A DNA stretch of 64,000 nucleotides from Methylorubrum populi (lineage in GTDB: Bacteria > Pseudomonadota > Alphaproteobacteria > Rhizobiales > Beijerinckiaceae), in assembly GCA_036946625.1 (NCBI GenBank), contig JAQIIU010000003.1:1873001-1937000 (forward strand). The letters run 5' to 3'. The notes beneath the pieces were generated by a model. The model was not told where the DNA came from and searched no databases. It saw nothing but the letters and a program-made list of their open reading frames with translations. The position numbers were made by a program, and so were the translations under genes. Of this stretch, positions 1 through 9,507 are shown piece by piece; position 1 is the stretch's first letter, and each line of letters starts with the position of its first letter.

Positions 1-174
1 CGGCGAAGCCCGGCCCGACCCAAGGGGGTGCGCCCGGCGAGGCCTCGGAGGCTGGGCTGCCGGGGATGGGCCGAGGGGAGGGTGTCACGGTGGAGGCGCT
101 TTCAGGGACGGCCGGGACAGGATACGGCGGGCTCCCTCCCGCCTCTGCGGGGGAGGGTGATCTCGATGCGGCGT

Positions 175-774
175 TTACTTCTTATCCTCGCCACCGCCCA
201 TCGCCGCGCTGAGCCGCGCGTAGTTCTTCGTCACCAGCGCGATGTTGCCCTCCGAGGGCTTGGCCGGCTCGCCGGCGGCCAGCGCCTCCCTGATCTCCTT
301 GACCGCCTCGGTCTTCTCATTGGCGGGCATCGCCTTGTCGGCCTGCACCGCCGCGAGCTGCTTCTTCAGGAGCGGCGTGGGGCCGACATAGCTCTCGGTC
401 TCGGGGTCGATGCCGCCGAGCACGGCATCGACGGTGTCGCTGGCGTCCTGGAACTCTTCGAGGCTCGCGAAGCCGTTCTTCTTCACGATCGCCTCGGCCT
501 GGCCCTGGGCCTGCGCCTCGGCCTTCGGATCGGGCTTGTCGGGCGCGCCGCCGGACAGCTTGGCGAGTTCGGGCTGCGCCACGAGGAGACCGTCGATCTG
601 TCCTTGCGTCAGTGCGATCTCCTTGCCCGCCTCCGGTGCCTCGGCCTGTCGGGCGGCCGGTTTCGCGGGCTGCTGGGCCGGAGGCTTGGCCTGCGCCGGC
701 GCGGGCGCGGCGCAAAGGGCCGGCGTACCCGCGGCGAGGGCGACGGCGAGCAGGGTGCGCGAAAGGATCGTCAT
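175..774 (-). CDS. Secreted protein of unknown function, 199 aa
   Basis: The first ~28 residues look like a Sec signal peptide (basic start, hydrophobic core, Ala-rich cleavage region). An Ala/Pro/Lys-rich low-complexity stretch follows, then a mostly helical, charged domain. No catalytic motif was recognised. It is transcribed divergently from the serine hydrolase, with ~265 bp between the two starts. The ATG at 774 is the only start giving a clean signal peptide; upstream it has only a weak purine stretch. A periplasmic location is inferred and the function is unknown. Confidence 0.7.
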   Translation of the reverse strand: MTILSRTLLAVALAAGTPALCAAPAPAQAKPPAQQPAKPAARQAEAPEAGKEIALTQGQIDGLLVAQPELAKLSGGAPDKPDPKAEAQAQGQAEAIVKKNGFASLEEFQDASDTVDAVLGGIDPETESYVGPTPLLKKQLAAVQADKAMPANEKTEAVKEIREALAAGEPAKPSEGNIALVTKNYARLSAAMGGGEDKK

Positions 775-984
775 GGTCGTCTTCTCTGCCTCTGGTGTCT
801 CGTCGGCTGCGCGGAGGACGGGGCTGCCGCGTCGAGGCGGCCCTCACCCGCGCCGGGCGCTTCTCGCAGCGGGTCGCGGCGAAACCGTGATGGCACCCGC
901 GCGGGCGGCCTGCATCGTGCGCCGGCGCATTTGCCACGCCGCAGCCGCAAAGCCGGCCTCTGCTTCCGTGCGATCCGCCGGCCC

Positions 985-1038
985 GTGAGGAGAGGGGAGC
1001 CCGTGAGGAGAGGGGAGCCCGTGAGGAGAGGGGAGCCC
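985..1038 (+). repeat. Three tandem 18-bp repeats, each ending just before a GTG
   Basis: Three identical 18-bp units begin at 985, 1003 and 1021, and the start of a fourth (GTGAG) follows at 1039. Each unit holds a purine-rich Shine-Dalgarno-like block (AGGAGAGGGGAG) and begins with GTG, so every GTG from 1003 on is preceded by a ribosome-binding-like block. All GTGs are in frame with the serine hydrolase. Copy-number change would add or remove six codons without a frameshift. Confidence 0.9.
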
Positions 1039-2808
1039 GTGAGCCATGAAGCCGCACGCCCGTGCCATGCGCGGCCCATCCTCGCAGCGCTGTTCGCGGT
1101 TCTCGCCACCGCCCTCGCGGTGACCGCGGCAGGAGCGCAGGACCAGGCGGACAGGGCCGAGGCCCTGGTCGCGCCCTACGTCGGGGCCGGCCTGTTCTCC
1201 GGCGTCGTCCTCGTGGCCCGGGACGGGCGGCCGGTCTTCCGCCGGGCCTACGGCCTCGCCGACCGCGAATGGGAGATCGCCAACACGCCGCAGACCCATT
1301 TCCGCATCGGCTCGCTCACCAAGGCCTTCACGGCCGCCGCCGTGCTGACCCTCGCGGAGGCCGGCCGGCTCGGGCTCGACGATTCCGTGCGCCGCTGGGT
1401 GCCCTCCGTGCCGGAGGCCTGGGAGGGGGTGAGCCTGCGCCACCTGCTCCAGCACCGCTCGGGCATCATCAACTTCACGGCCCTGCCGAACTACTACGAC
1501 CAGATCGCCCGGGTCGATCACACGCCGGGGCAGATCGTGGCCCTGGCCGAGGGCGAGGCGCTGCTGTTCCCGCCCGGGACGCGGTTCGAGTACAGCAACA
1601 CCAACTACGTGCTGCTCGGCATGGCGATCGAGGCGGCCTCGGGCCTGCCGTACCCGCAATACCTGCGCGAAAAGATCCTGGCGCCGCTGGGGCTGAAGGA
1701 GACCGGCTACGACGACCTCACGGTCGTGCTGCCGCGCCGCGCCGCGGGCTACCGGCGGGGGCGGGCGCAGTGGCGCAACGCCGTGCCGATGGCGGCGAGT
1801 TCCGCCTACGCGGCGGGCGCGCTCTATTCCACGGTCGACGACCTGCTGGCCTGGGACAACGCGCTGGCCGGCACCCGCCTGCTCTCCGAGGCCTCGCGGG
1901 CGGCGATGTTCGACGATCGCGGCACCGGCTACGGCCTCGGCTGGTTCGTCGCCCACGCCTTCGGCAAGCCGGGGGAGCCGGGGAGCGGCCACCGCGTCCT
2001 CGGACATGCCGGCTCCATCCCCGGCTTCCTCTCGATCAACGACGTCTATCCCGATGACGGCCTGACCGTGATCGTGCTCTCGAACACCGAGACCGCGCCC
2101 GCCCAGAAGATCGCCCGCGACCTCGCCGCGCTCCATCTCGGCCGCTACGAGGCGCCCGAGGCAATCGTTCTGGAGGACCTGATCCTCGACCGCTACCCCG
2201 GCACCTACCGGCTCGGGCCGCGCGCCTTCCTCACCGTCGCCCGCGAGGGCAGGGGGCTGACGGCGCGGGCGACCGGAGAGGCGGCCACGCCCTTCCTGCC
2301 GGAGAGCGACCGCACCTTCGTCAGCCGGGTCGCCGACATGCGCCTCACCTTCGAGACCGAGACCGACGGCACGCCGACCGGGGTGATCCTGCACCGGGAC
2401 GGGCGCGACCGGACCGGTCCGCGCGTCACCGAGGACGAGGCGCGGCGCGCGCTGGCCGAGCCGCCGCGGGAGCACCGCGAGACGGCAATCGACCGCTCCG
2501 GCCTGACCGCTTTCGCCGGACGCTACGCCCTGGCGCCGGGCGTCGAGATCGCGGTCACCGTCGAGGACGGGCGCATTTTCGCGCAAGCCGCCCGGCAGTT
2601 GCGCAACGAGCTGTTCCCGGAGGGGGAGCGCGACTTCTTCCTGCGCTCGGTCGACGCGCAGGTGACCTTCCTCGCCGACGAGACCGGCCGCATCACCGGC
2701 CTGATCCTGCACCAGAACGGCTACGACACCGAGGCGCCCCGGCTGCCCGACGCGACCCCCGCCCCCTGGACCGGGGGCGGGGTCGCCACCGGACCCGAAA
2801 GGGTCTAA
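1039..2808 (+). CDS. Serine hydrolase, beta-lactamase/class C penicillin-binding fold, exported
   Basis: About 589 aa from the GTG at 1039. A signal peptide (hydrophobic stretch ending near AGA-Q) is followed by a serine beta-lactamase-like domain with the SxxK motif (SLTK), the Tyr-Ser-Asn motif (EYSNTNY) and the third-box His-Ala-Gly (LGHAGS). The fold covers esterases, D-aminopeptidases and penicillin-binding-protein homologues acting in the periplasm; the substrate cannot be told. The C-terminus carries two tandem DUF3471-like modules (about 2200-2440 and 2510-2750), each ending in a similar 'ILHxxGxD' strand. The reading frame stays open upstream, but the region before 985 lacks a plausible signal peptide. 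The GTG at 1021, 1003 or 985 is an equally well-spaced start. Confidence 0.85.
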   Translation: MSHEAARPCHARPILAALFAVLATALAVTAAGAQDQADRAEALVAPYVGAGLFSGVVLVARDGRPVFRRAYGLADREWEIANTPQTHFRIGSLTKAFTAAAVLTLAEAGRLGLDDSVRRWVPSVPEAWEGVSLRHLLQHRSGIINFTALPNYYDQIARVDHTPGQIVALAEGEALLFPPGTRFEYSNTNYVLLGMAIEAASGLPYPQYLREKILAPLGLKETGYDDLTVVLPRRAAGYRRGRAQWRNAVPMAASSAYAAGALYSTVDDLLAWDNALAGTRLLSEASRAAMFDDRGTGYGLGWFVAHAFGKPGEPGSGHRVLGHAGSIPGFLSINDVYPDDGLTVIVLSNTETAPAQKIARDLAALHLGRYEAPEAIVLEDLILDRYPGTYRLGPRAFLTVAREGRGLTARATGEAATPFLPESDRTFVSRVADMRLTFETETDGTPTGVILHRDGRDRTGPRVTEDEARRALAEPPREHRETAIDRSGLTAFAGRYALAPGVEIAVTVEDGRIFAQAARQLRNELFPEGERDFFLRSVDAQVTFLADETGRITGLILHQNGYDTEAPRLPDATPAPWTGGGVATGPERV

Positions 2809-2991
2809 CTGAGGAGGCCGCAACCGCCCTCGCCGGGACCGGCGCGGCCCGCGGAGACAGTTGCGAGAGCCATCGAATCGGCGGCCGCCAGAAGCCGCCT
2901 TGGCCGAAAGTCCACCTTGATCCGACGGGGCGGCAGCTCTTGTCTCCCGCGGCAACAGCGGTCGGCGAACGAGCGCAATGGAGGAAACGCG

Positions 2992-4515
<1,524 letters not shown>

Positions 4516-4545
4516 GATTTTTCGATAGCGTTCGAGACTGCCTGC

Positions 4546-4572
4546 GCCCCGGCCGAAAGGCTGGGGCTTTTT
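4546..4572 (+). terminator. Rho-independent terminator after the aldehyde dehydrogenase
   Basis: A GCCCCGGCC / GGCTGGGGC stem closes on a GAAA tetraloop and is followed directly by five T residues, 31 bp after the stop codon. This is textbook intrinsic-terminator structure. Confidence 0.92.
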
Positions 4573-4611
4573 GATGCCGATGCCTCGAAGATAATATGTC
4601 TCCATCTCATT

Positions 4612-5181
4612 TTGGCATTCCAAGATAAGGTTCGCTCAGTGACCGCTGTCGTTCTGGATCTGCATTATGTTGATGAACTTATCGATCAACGTCGTAAGCA
4701 ACATGGTGGTTACCAAGGCGCTCCGCCCATTATCAATGGGTATCGGCAAGGAGAGTCGATCAACAGGAGCTGCATGGTTATGATGTCGGCCTTGTTGCAG
4801 GCGTACATCGAAGACGTGTTCGTCGAATGCTCTAAATCAGTAATGCCGAATCTATCTAACGGCATAGGAAAATATAAAAACAGCTTCAGCCGGTGGGGCA
4901 ATCCAAGCCCGGAAAATATAAACAATCTTTTTCTACGACTCGGCGTTGAGAAAGTACTTGATGGACTGAAGTGGCAACGCACGCCAGATACCATCGTTGC
5001 CGCCAAGCTTCGAGTCATGAATGAGCTACGTAATAAGATAGCGCATGGCGACAAAACCCTGATCGTAAGCGGAAAATCTGTCAGCCTGAGCCTGAGTATC
5101 GTTGAGAATTACAGGAGTTTTTGCGCCGTATTTGCTCAAAAATTCGAAGGACATGCCAAGAACAAAGTACTGATTATTTGA
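4612..5181 (+). CDS. Orphan HEPN-domain protein (RiboL-PSP-HEPN-like), low GC
   Basis: 189 aa from the TTG at 4612. A GTG at 4639 has a better-spaced AAGG ribosome-binding site and may be the true start. The C-terminal half carries RNKIAH, a complete R-x4-H motif of HEPN ribonucleases. The N-terminal helical region (CMVMMSALLQAYIEDVF) resembles the RiboL-PSP-HEPN family. Proteins of this fold act as RNA-cleaving toxins or abortive-infection effectors; activity here is inferred from the motif only. No nucleotidyltransferase or antitoxin partner is adjacent. The gene and its 3' flank are conspicuously AT-richer than both neighbours, with rare codons such as ATA and AAA, which suggests horizontal acquisition. 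Confidence 0.75.
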   Translation: MAFQDKVRSVTAVVLDLHYVDELIDQRRKQHGGYQGAPPIINGYRQGESINRSCMVMMSALLQAYIEDVFVECSKSVMPNLSNGIGKYKNSFSRWGNPSPENINNLFLRLGVEKVLDGLKWQRTPDTIVAAKLRVMNELRNKIAHGDKTLIVSGKSVSLSLSIVENYRSFCAVFAQKFEGHAKNKVLII

Positions 5182-5364
5182 CACGACAATTTTGCAGACC
5201 TAAGATTTCCAGATCGATCCGTCCTAGTATTTTTATCGTCCGCCCGAAGGCATGCAGTGGAAAGCAAGCCACAATTTTCTGAATAGCGCACATAGTGTAA
5301 ATTAATCTCGATGTCGGGAAACCAGATTTCCCTTTCCCGTTAGCGGGTGAAAGGGGAGCAATAA

Positions 5365-6663
5365 TCAGTCCCCGCGCGCCCGGATCACCGTGGCCTCGCC
5401 CCCATCCACCAGCACCTCGGCCGGCAACGGGTGGCTCAGGAAACCGGTCGGGCTGGCGGTGAGCCCGTAGGCGCCCGATTGCAGCACCGCCACGAGATCG
5501 CCCTCGGCGAGCGGCGGCAGGGGAGCGGCGCGGGCCAGCATGTCGAGGGGCGTGCAGAGCGGGCCGACGATCGCCGTGGGCGCCCGCGCCGCCTCCGGCC
5601 CTTCGACCACCGCCGCGAGGGGGAAGTCGCGCTTGACGATCTGGCCGAGATTGCCGCTGGCGGCGAGGTGGTGGTGCATGCCGCCGTCGGTGATGACGAA
5701 GCGGCTGCCGCGCGAGTCCTTCACCGCCAGCACCCGCGCCACGTAGACGCCCGCCGGCCCGGCGAGGTAGCGGCCGGGCTCCAGCACCACGCGGGCGCCC
5801 GCCAGAAGCGGGTCGGCCCGCAGCGTCGCGATCAGGTCGGGCAGCCCGGCGCGGATCGCGCCGAGGTCGAGGGCGGCATCGCCGGAGAAGTACGGGATGC
5901 CGAGGCCGCCGCCGAGATCGACCGTCTCCAGCGGCCGCCCGATTCTTTTCGCGATGCGCGCAGCGAGCCCGAGTCCGTAGGCCCACTGGCCGAGCAGCGT
6001 GCCGGCCTGGAGCCCCTGCGTGCCCGCGAACAGGTGGAGCCCGACGAGGCGCAGGGCGCTGTCCGCCTCCACCGCATCGACGGCCGCGTCCAGCGCCTCC
6101 TCGTCGAAGCCGAAGGGCGAGGGCTTGCCGCCCATCCGCATCGCCCCGCCCTGGGCGGCGGCGCCGGGATTGATCCGCAGGGCCACCCGCACGCGCACGC
6201 CATGGCGCCGCGCCGCCGCGACCACGCGAAAAACCTCCTCGCGGTTTTCGAGGTGGATCTCTCCGATGCCGCCGGCGATCACCCGGTCGAGATCGGCCGC
6301 GCCCTTGCCCGGCCCCGCAAACAGGACCTTTTGCGGGGGTACGCCGGCCTTCGACGCCGCCTCGAACTCGGCGCCGGACGCGATCTCGGCCCCGGCGCCT
6401 TCCTGAGAGAAGACACGGATGACGGCCGGGTTGGGATTGGCCTTGACGGAAAAGTCGACCTCGGCGAAGCCGGCCACCGCCTCGCGCAGCGCCCGGTAGG
6501 TCCGGCGCATCAGGCCGGCATCGTAGACGAAGAGCGGCGTGCCGAATTCTTTCGTCAGTTCGGTCAGCGGCAGGCCGCCGACGTGGAGGACGCCGCCCGC
6601 ATCGCGGGAAAAGTTCTCGGCGATCAGCGCGGTCGCGAGGTCGGGCGCAGCGGCCTGGGTCAT
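5365..6663 (-). CDS. PLP-dependent decarboxylase, LysA/ornithine-type, exosortase-A-associated kind
   Basis: 432 aa fold-type III decarboxylase. The PLP lysine lies in FSVKANPNPA (about residue 73). HLFAGTQ, the GGGLGIPYF loop, EPGRYLAGPAG and the C-terminal GPLCTPLD/SGAYGLTAS motifs (active-site Cys and PLP-phosphate Tyr) are all present, so the enzyme looks intact. It differs from true diaminopimelate decarboxylase in the GPLCTPLD box and resembles the PLP decarboxylases of exosortase-A polysaccharide loci. The start is ATG 6663. It is the last gene of an ACP-ligase-decarboxylase set, 169 bp after the ligase with a degenerate palindromic repeat in the gap. The substrate is unknown; an amino acid, possibly carrier-bound, is likely. 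Confidence 0.85.
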   Translation of the reverse strand: MTQAAAPDLATALIAENFSRDAGGVLHVGGLPLTELTKEFGTPLFVYDAGLMRRTYRALREAVAGFAEVDFSVKANPNPAVIRVFSQEGAGAEIASGAEFEAASKAGVPPQKVLFAGPGKGAADLDRVIAGGIGEIHLENREEVFRVVAAARRHGVRVRVALRINPGAAAQGGAMRMGGKPSPFGFDEEALDAAVDAVEADSALRLVGLHLFAGTQGLQAGTLLGQWAYGLGLAARIAKRIGRPLETVDLGGGLGIPYFSGDAALDLGAIRAGLPDLIATLRADPLLAGARVVLEPGRYLAGPAGVYVARVLAVKDSRGSRFVITDGGMHHHLAASGNLGQIVKRDFPLAAVVEGPEAARAPTAIVGPLCTPLDMLARAAPLPPLAEGDLVAVLQSGAYGLTASPTGFLSHPLPAEVLVDGGEATVIRARGD

Positions 6664-6713
6664 GGCGTATCGACCTCCGCGAGCGACGTGCCTGCCACTC
6701 TCCCCCTCATCTC

Positions 6714-6795
6714 GAGGTGGCGACGCGAAGCGGCGGCCTCGAAGCGGTTCCTGGACGATCCTTCGAGGCCGCCGCGCGGCACCTCGGGACGAGGG
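6714..6795. repeat. Degenerate copy of the CCTCATCCTGAGG-type palindromic repeat
   Basis: The left arm CCCTCATCTCGAGGTG and right arm CACCTCGGGACGAGGG frame an inner inverted pair (GGCCTCGAAG / CTTCGAGGCC). The layout matches the better-preserved copy at 53173-53280. It sits between the ligase and decarboxylase genes. Confidence 0.7.
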
Positions 6796-6832
6796 CAGCG
6801 GGCGAGAATCCGCCGAGGCGCGCGCATCGGCC

Positions 6833-8365
6833 CTAGATCTCCGCCGCCGCCCGCTCGGCGGTCAGGCGCTTGTAATCGACCTTGCCGTTGGGCGTGGTCG
6901 GCAAGGCCGGCACGGTCTCGATGGTGCGGGGCACGAGGTGGGGCGCCAGCGCCGTGCGCAAGGCTTGCAGCACGTCGGCCCGGCCCGGCGCGCCCTCGGC
7001 CGCCACGGTGACCGCGTGGATGCGCTGGCCGAGGCTCGGGTCGGGCAGGCCGATCACGGCCGCCGCGCGGAAGGCGCCGGTCTCCATCAGCGCCGCCTCG
7101 ACCTCGGTCGGGCTGACGCGGAACCCTTGCGTCTTGATCATCGTGTCCTCGCGGCCGATGAACCGGAAGAAGCCGTCGGCATCCTCCACCACGAGGTCGC
7201 CGGAGCGGCAGACGAGACCGGGCTCTCGGCCGGGCACCGGGAACGGGTCGGGCACCAGCACGCGGGCCGTCTCTTCCGGCCGCTTCCAGTAGCCCATCGA
7301 GACGGTCGGGCCGCGGTGATGCAGGATGCCGGGCTCGCCGGGCCGCGCCCGCCGCCCGCTCGGCGTCACCGCGAAGATCTCGGTCTCGGGGATGGCGCGG
7401 CCGATCGAGTCCGGCCGCCGGCCGATCTCCTGCGGAGGCAGGTAAGTCGAGCGGAAGGCTTCCGTCAGGCCGTACATCAGCACGATCTGGGTGTGCGGCA
7501 GCCGCGCCCGCAGGCGTTCGATGGTCGGCAGGGCGAGGCTGCCGCCGGAATTGGTGACGACCCGCAGCGCCGAGAGATCCGCCTTGGCCAGATGCGGCGC
7601 GGCCCGGGTCAGCAGCGTCCACAGCGTCGGCACGCCCGCGAGCACGGTGATGCGGTGAGCCTCCAGCGCCCGCACCACGTCGTCGCCGAGCCGCGGCGTC
7701 AGCAGCACGATCCGCGCGCCCTGCTCGACGCCGGTGAGAAGCTGGTTGAGCCCGTAATCGAAGGAGAAGGGCAGTACCGAGAGGATGCGGTCCTCCGCGC
7801 GAATCCCGAGATAGGTCCGCACGATGCGGGTGCCGGCGATCAGGTTGGCGTGGGAGAGCATCACGCCCTTGGGCAGGCCGGTCGAGCCCGAGGTGTAGAG
7901 GATCGCCGCCAGTCCCTCCGACGCCCCCTCCGGCGCCGGCTCGCCGGGCGCGAGCGGCGGCTCGAACCCGTCCCCGGTCTCGTCGGCGAGGATGCGCAAG
8001 TCCGAGAGGTCGTCGAGGGCACCCTCCAGCCCGGCGGCGTGGGCGGTGTCCGTCAGCAGCACCCGCGCGCCGCTGTCGGCGACGATGTGGCGGACCTGGC
8101 GCGGGCGCAAGGACGGATGGATCGGCACGAACACGCCGCCCGCCGCGCTCGCCGCGAAGATCGCGACGCATTCGCGGATCGATTTCGGCAGCAGGATCGC
8201 GACCCGGTCGCCGGGCGCCAGCCCGAGGCGGCGCAGGCGCGCGGCCAAGGCCGCGGCACGCGCTCGAAGATCGCCGTAGGAGAGGGGCTCGGCCCCCTCG
8301 ACGATCGCGGGGTGATCGTCCGCGCCGGCTCCTTCGAGCAGGTGGTGCAGCAGCGTCGGGGCCAT
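6833..8365 (-). CDS. Acyl-/aminoacyl-AMP ligase (ANL superfamily)
   Basis: 510 aa adenylate-forming enzyme. The P-loop-like motif YTSGSTGLPKGVMLSH, the A5-type MYGLTEAF, the A8 region (RSGDLVVEDADGFFRFIGR) and the terminal lysine motif PNGKVDYKRL are all present. It would activate a carboxylic acid as AMP ester and load it on a CoA or carrier-protein thiol. The ACP gene only 20 bp upstream strongly suggests the carrier is that ACP. The set resembles the 'acyl-CoA ligase (AMP-forming), exosortase A-associated' family. The substrate (fatty acid or amino acid) cannot be read from the sequence. Confidence 0.88.
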   Translation of the reverse strand: MAPTLLHHLLEGAGADDHPAIVEGAEPLSYGDLRARAAALAARLRRLGLAPGDRVAILLPKSIRECVAIFAASAAGGVFVPIHPSLRPRQVRHIVADSGARVLLTDTAHAAGLEGALDDLSDLRILADETGDGFEPPLAPGEPAPEGASEGLAAILYTSGSTGLPKGVMLSHANLIAGTRIVRTYLGIRAEDRILSVLPFSFDYGLNQLLTGVEQGARIVLLTPRLGDDVVRALEAHRITVLAGVPTLWTLLTRAAPHLAKADLSALRVVTNSGGSLALPTIERLRARLPHTQIVLMYGLTEAFRSTYLPPQEIGRRPDSIGRAIPETEIFAVTPSGRRARPGEPGILHHRGPTVSMGYWKRPEETARVLVPDPFPVPGREPGLVCRSGDLVVEDADGFFRFIGREDTMIKTQGFRVSPTEVEAALMETGAFRAAAVIGLPDPSLGQRIHAVTVAAEGAPGRADVLQALRTALAPHLVPRTIETVPALPTTPNGKVDYKRLTAERAAAEI

Positions 8366-8385
8366 GGAACGGATCGGGCGGGGGA

Positions 8386-8649
8386 TCAGAGGTCTGAGCG
8401 CCGGTCGTCGATGAAATGCGCCAGCGAGTCGACGCTGGCGAAGTTGGCGAGGTCGAAGCTGTCCTCGTCGATCTCGACGCCGAAGCGGTCACCGAGATGC
8501 ATCATCAGGTCGAGGATGCCGATCGAATCGAGCGCGTCGCTGGTCACGAGGGAGGTCTCCCCGGTGACGGCGCCGGAGGGAAGGCCCGGGTTGCGGGCCG
8601 CGATGAAGGCGAAGATCGCCTCCCGCACGTCGGCCATCGACTGAACCAC
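8386..8649 (-). CDS. Acyl carrier protein
   Basis: 87 aa from the GTG at 8649, or 83 aa from the ATG at 8637, which gives the more usual N-terminus (MADVREAIF). The phosphopantetheine attachment Ser lies in ALDSIGILDLM and the C-terminal half is acidic, as expected for carrier proteins. It is the first gene of the set followed by the acyl-AMP ligase and PLP decarboxylase. It is not the housekeeping AcpP, judged by the DSIG rather than DSLD motif and its context. Role inferred: holding the substrate activated by the ligase. Confidence 0.85.
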   Translation of the reverse strand: MVQSMADVREAIFAFIAARNPGLPSGAVTGETSLVTSDALDSIGILDLMMHLGDRFGVEIDEDSFDLANFASVDSLAHFIDDRRSDL

Positions 8650-8985
8650 GGCTTCTCGGCCCCTCGAACCGTCCTGCGCTCGTCTCGGGTTGCGGGCTTA
8701 AGCCCAACGCACGGGCAAGTCCATGGTCGGCAGATCCCCCGATGCAATCGCTCGAAGCCGCGTGAGCGGCTTCGCGGCGCGAGGAGCGCCGCGCAGAGCG
8801 AAAGCCTGAGCCCGCGGAGGCGGGCGCCGGCGACTGAGGCCGGCAGAAAACCAGGGTCATCGCTTCGAGCGATTGCCCTGGACGATCCCCAGCCATCCGC
8901 CGTTTCGCGCGATCCGTTTAACCCCCGATTCACGCTGGCCCCCGAGGCTTTCCCGCTCCTCCTTCCCACCCGGAGTCCTCGGCCC
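8650..8985. other. Gene-free stretch between the ACP and DoxX genes
   Basis: 336 bp between divergent genes. It is dominated by the dispersed repeat at 8744-8876; the promoters of both flanking genes should lie in the remaining ~100 bp on either side. No additional coding frame looks real. Confidence 0.7.
8744..8876. repeat. Dispersed repeat with 15-bp perfect terminal inverted repeats
   Basis: The ends GCAATCGCTCGAAGC (8744-8758) and GCTTCGAGCGATTGC (8862-8876) are perfect inverted repeats. The interior (CGTGAGCGGCTTCGCG, GAGCGAAAGCCTGAGCCCGCGG, given here in parts) recurs in reverse orientation at 47614-47756. Confidence 0.75.
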
Positions 8986-9507
8986 GTGTTCGGTTCAGCC
9001 CAGAACGGCGTGCTTCTCGCCGCCCGCCTCCTCATGGCCTCGGCCCTGCTGCCGACCGGCATCGCGCGGGCGCTCAACGTCTCCGGGTTCGCGGTGACGC
9101 TGGCCGGCGCCGGCTGCCCGGCGCCGAACGCGGTCGCGACGGCGGCGGTGATCGTCCAGGTGTTCGGGCCGCTGGCGGTGATCCTCGGCGTCATGCCGCG
9201 GATCACCGGGCTCGCCATGGCCGGCTTCGTCGCCGGCATGGCCGCGCTGCTGCATCCGTTCTGGCTCCATGGCGGAGCCGCCGCGGTGAGCGAGCGCAGC
9301 TTCCTCCTCGCCGATCTCGGGCTCGCCGGCGCCTTCCTGATGTACGCGATGACCGGCCCCGGCGCCTGGGGCTGGCAGGGCTTTTTTCACAGGGGCGACG
9401 CGCCGGCACGGGCCGTCGCCAAGGCGGCACCCAAGGGCCCGTCGCGGGCGAAATCCGGCGGCGTCAAACGGACGGGCGGCCGGTCTCCGGCGCGTGCCGC
9501 GGCGTGA
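8986..9507 (+). CDS. DoxX-family membrane protein
   Basis: 173 aa from the GTG at 8986. Four hydrophobic segments are visible (about residues 8-28, 47-66, 68-90 and 105-125) in the DoxX arrangement, with an early LLAARLLMASALLPTGIARAL stretch and a Gly/Pro-rich loop. A basic Lys/Arg-rich cytoplasmic tail of ~40 residues follows. DoxX proteins are small inner-membrane proteins sometimes linked to redox stress; no specific function can be assigned. The 3' end overlaps the convergent MFS gene by 44 bp. Confidence 0.75.
   Translation: MFGSAQNGVLLAARLLMASALLPTGIARALNVSGFAVTLAGAGCPAPNAVATAAVIVQVFGPLAVILGVMPRITGLAMAGFVAGMAALLHPFWLHGGAAAVSERSFLLADLGLAGAFLMYAMTGPGAWGWQGFFHRGDAPARAVAKAAPKGPSRAKSGGVKRTGGRSPARAAA

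Noticed and set aside
1..174. Hairpin CCCTCCCGC / GCGGGGGAGGG at about 137-158 as a terminator of the secreted-protein gene
   Set aside because: It is close to the 3' end of that gene but lacks a T-run on the minus strand; the evidence is too weak to list.
28..1038. N-terminal extension of the serine hydrolase frame (open from position 28)
   Set aside because: It overlaps the minus-strand secreted-protein gene, is Arg/Leu/Gly-rich with no domain, and would bury the signal peptide inside the protein.
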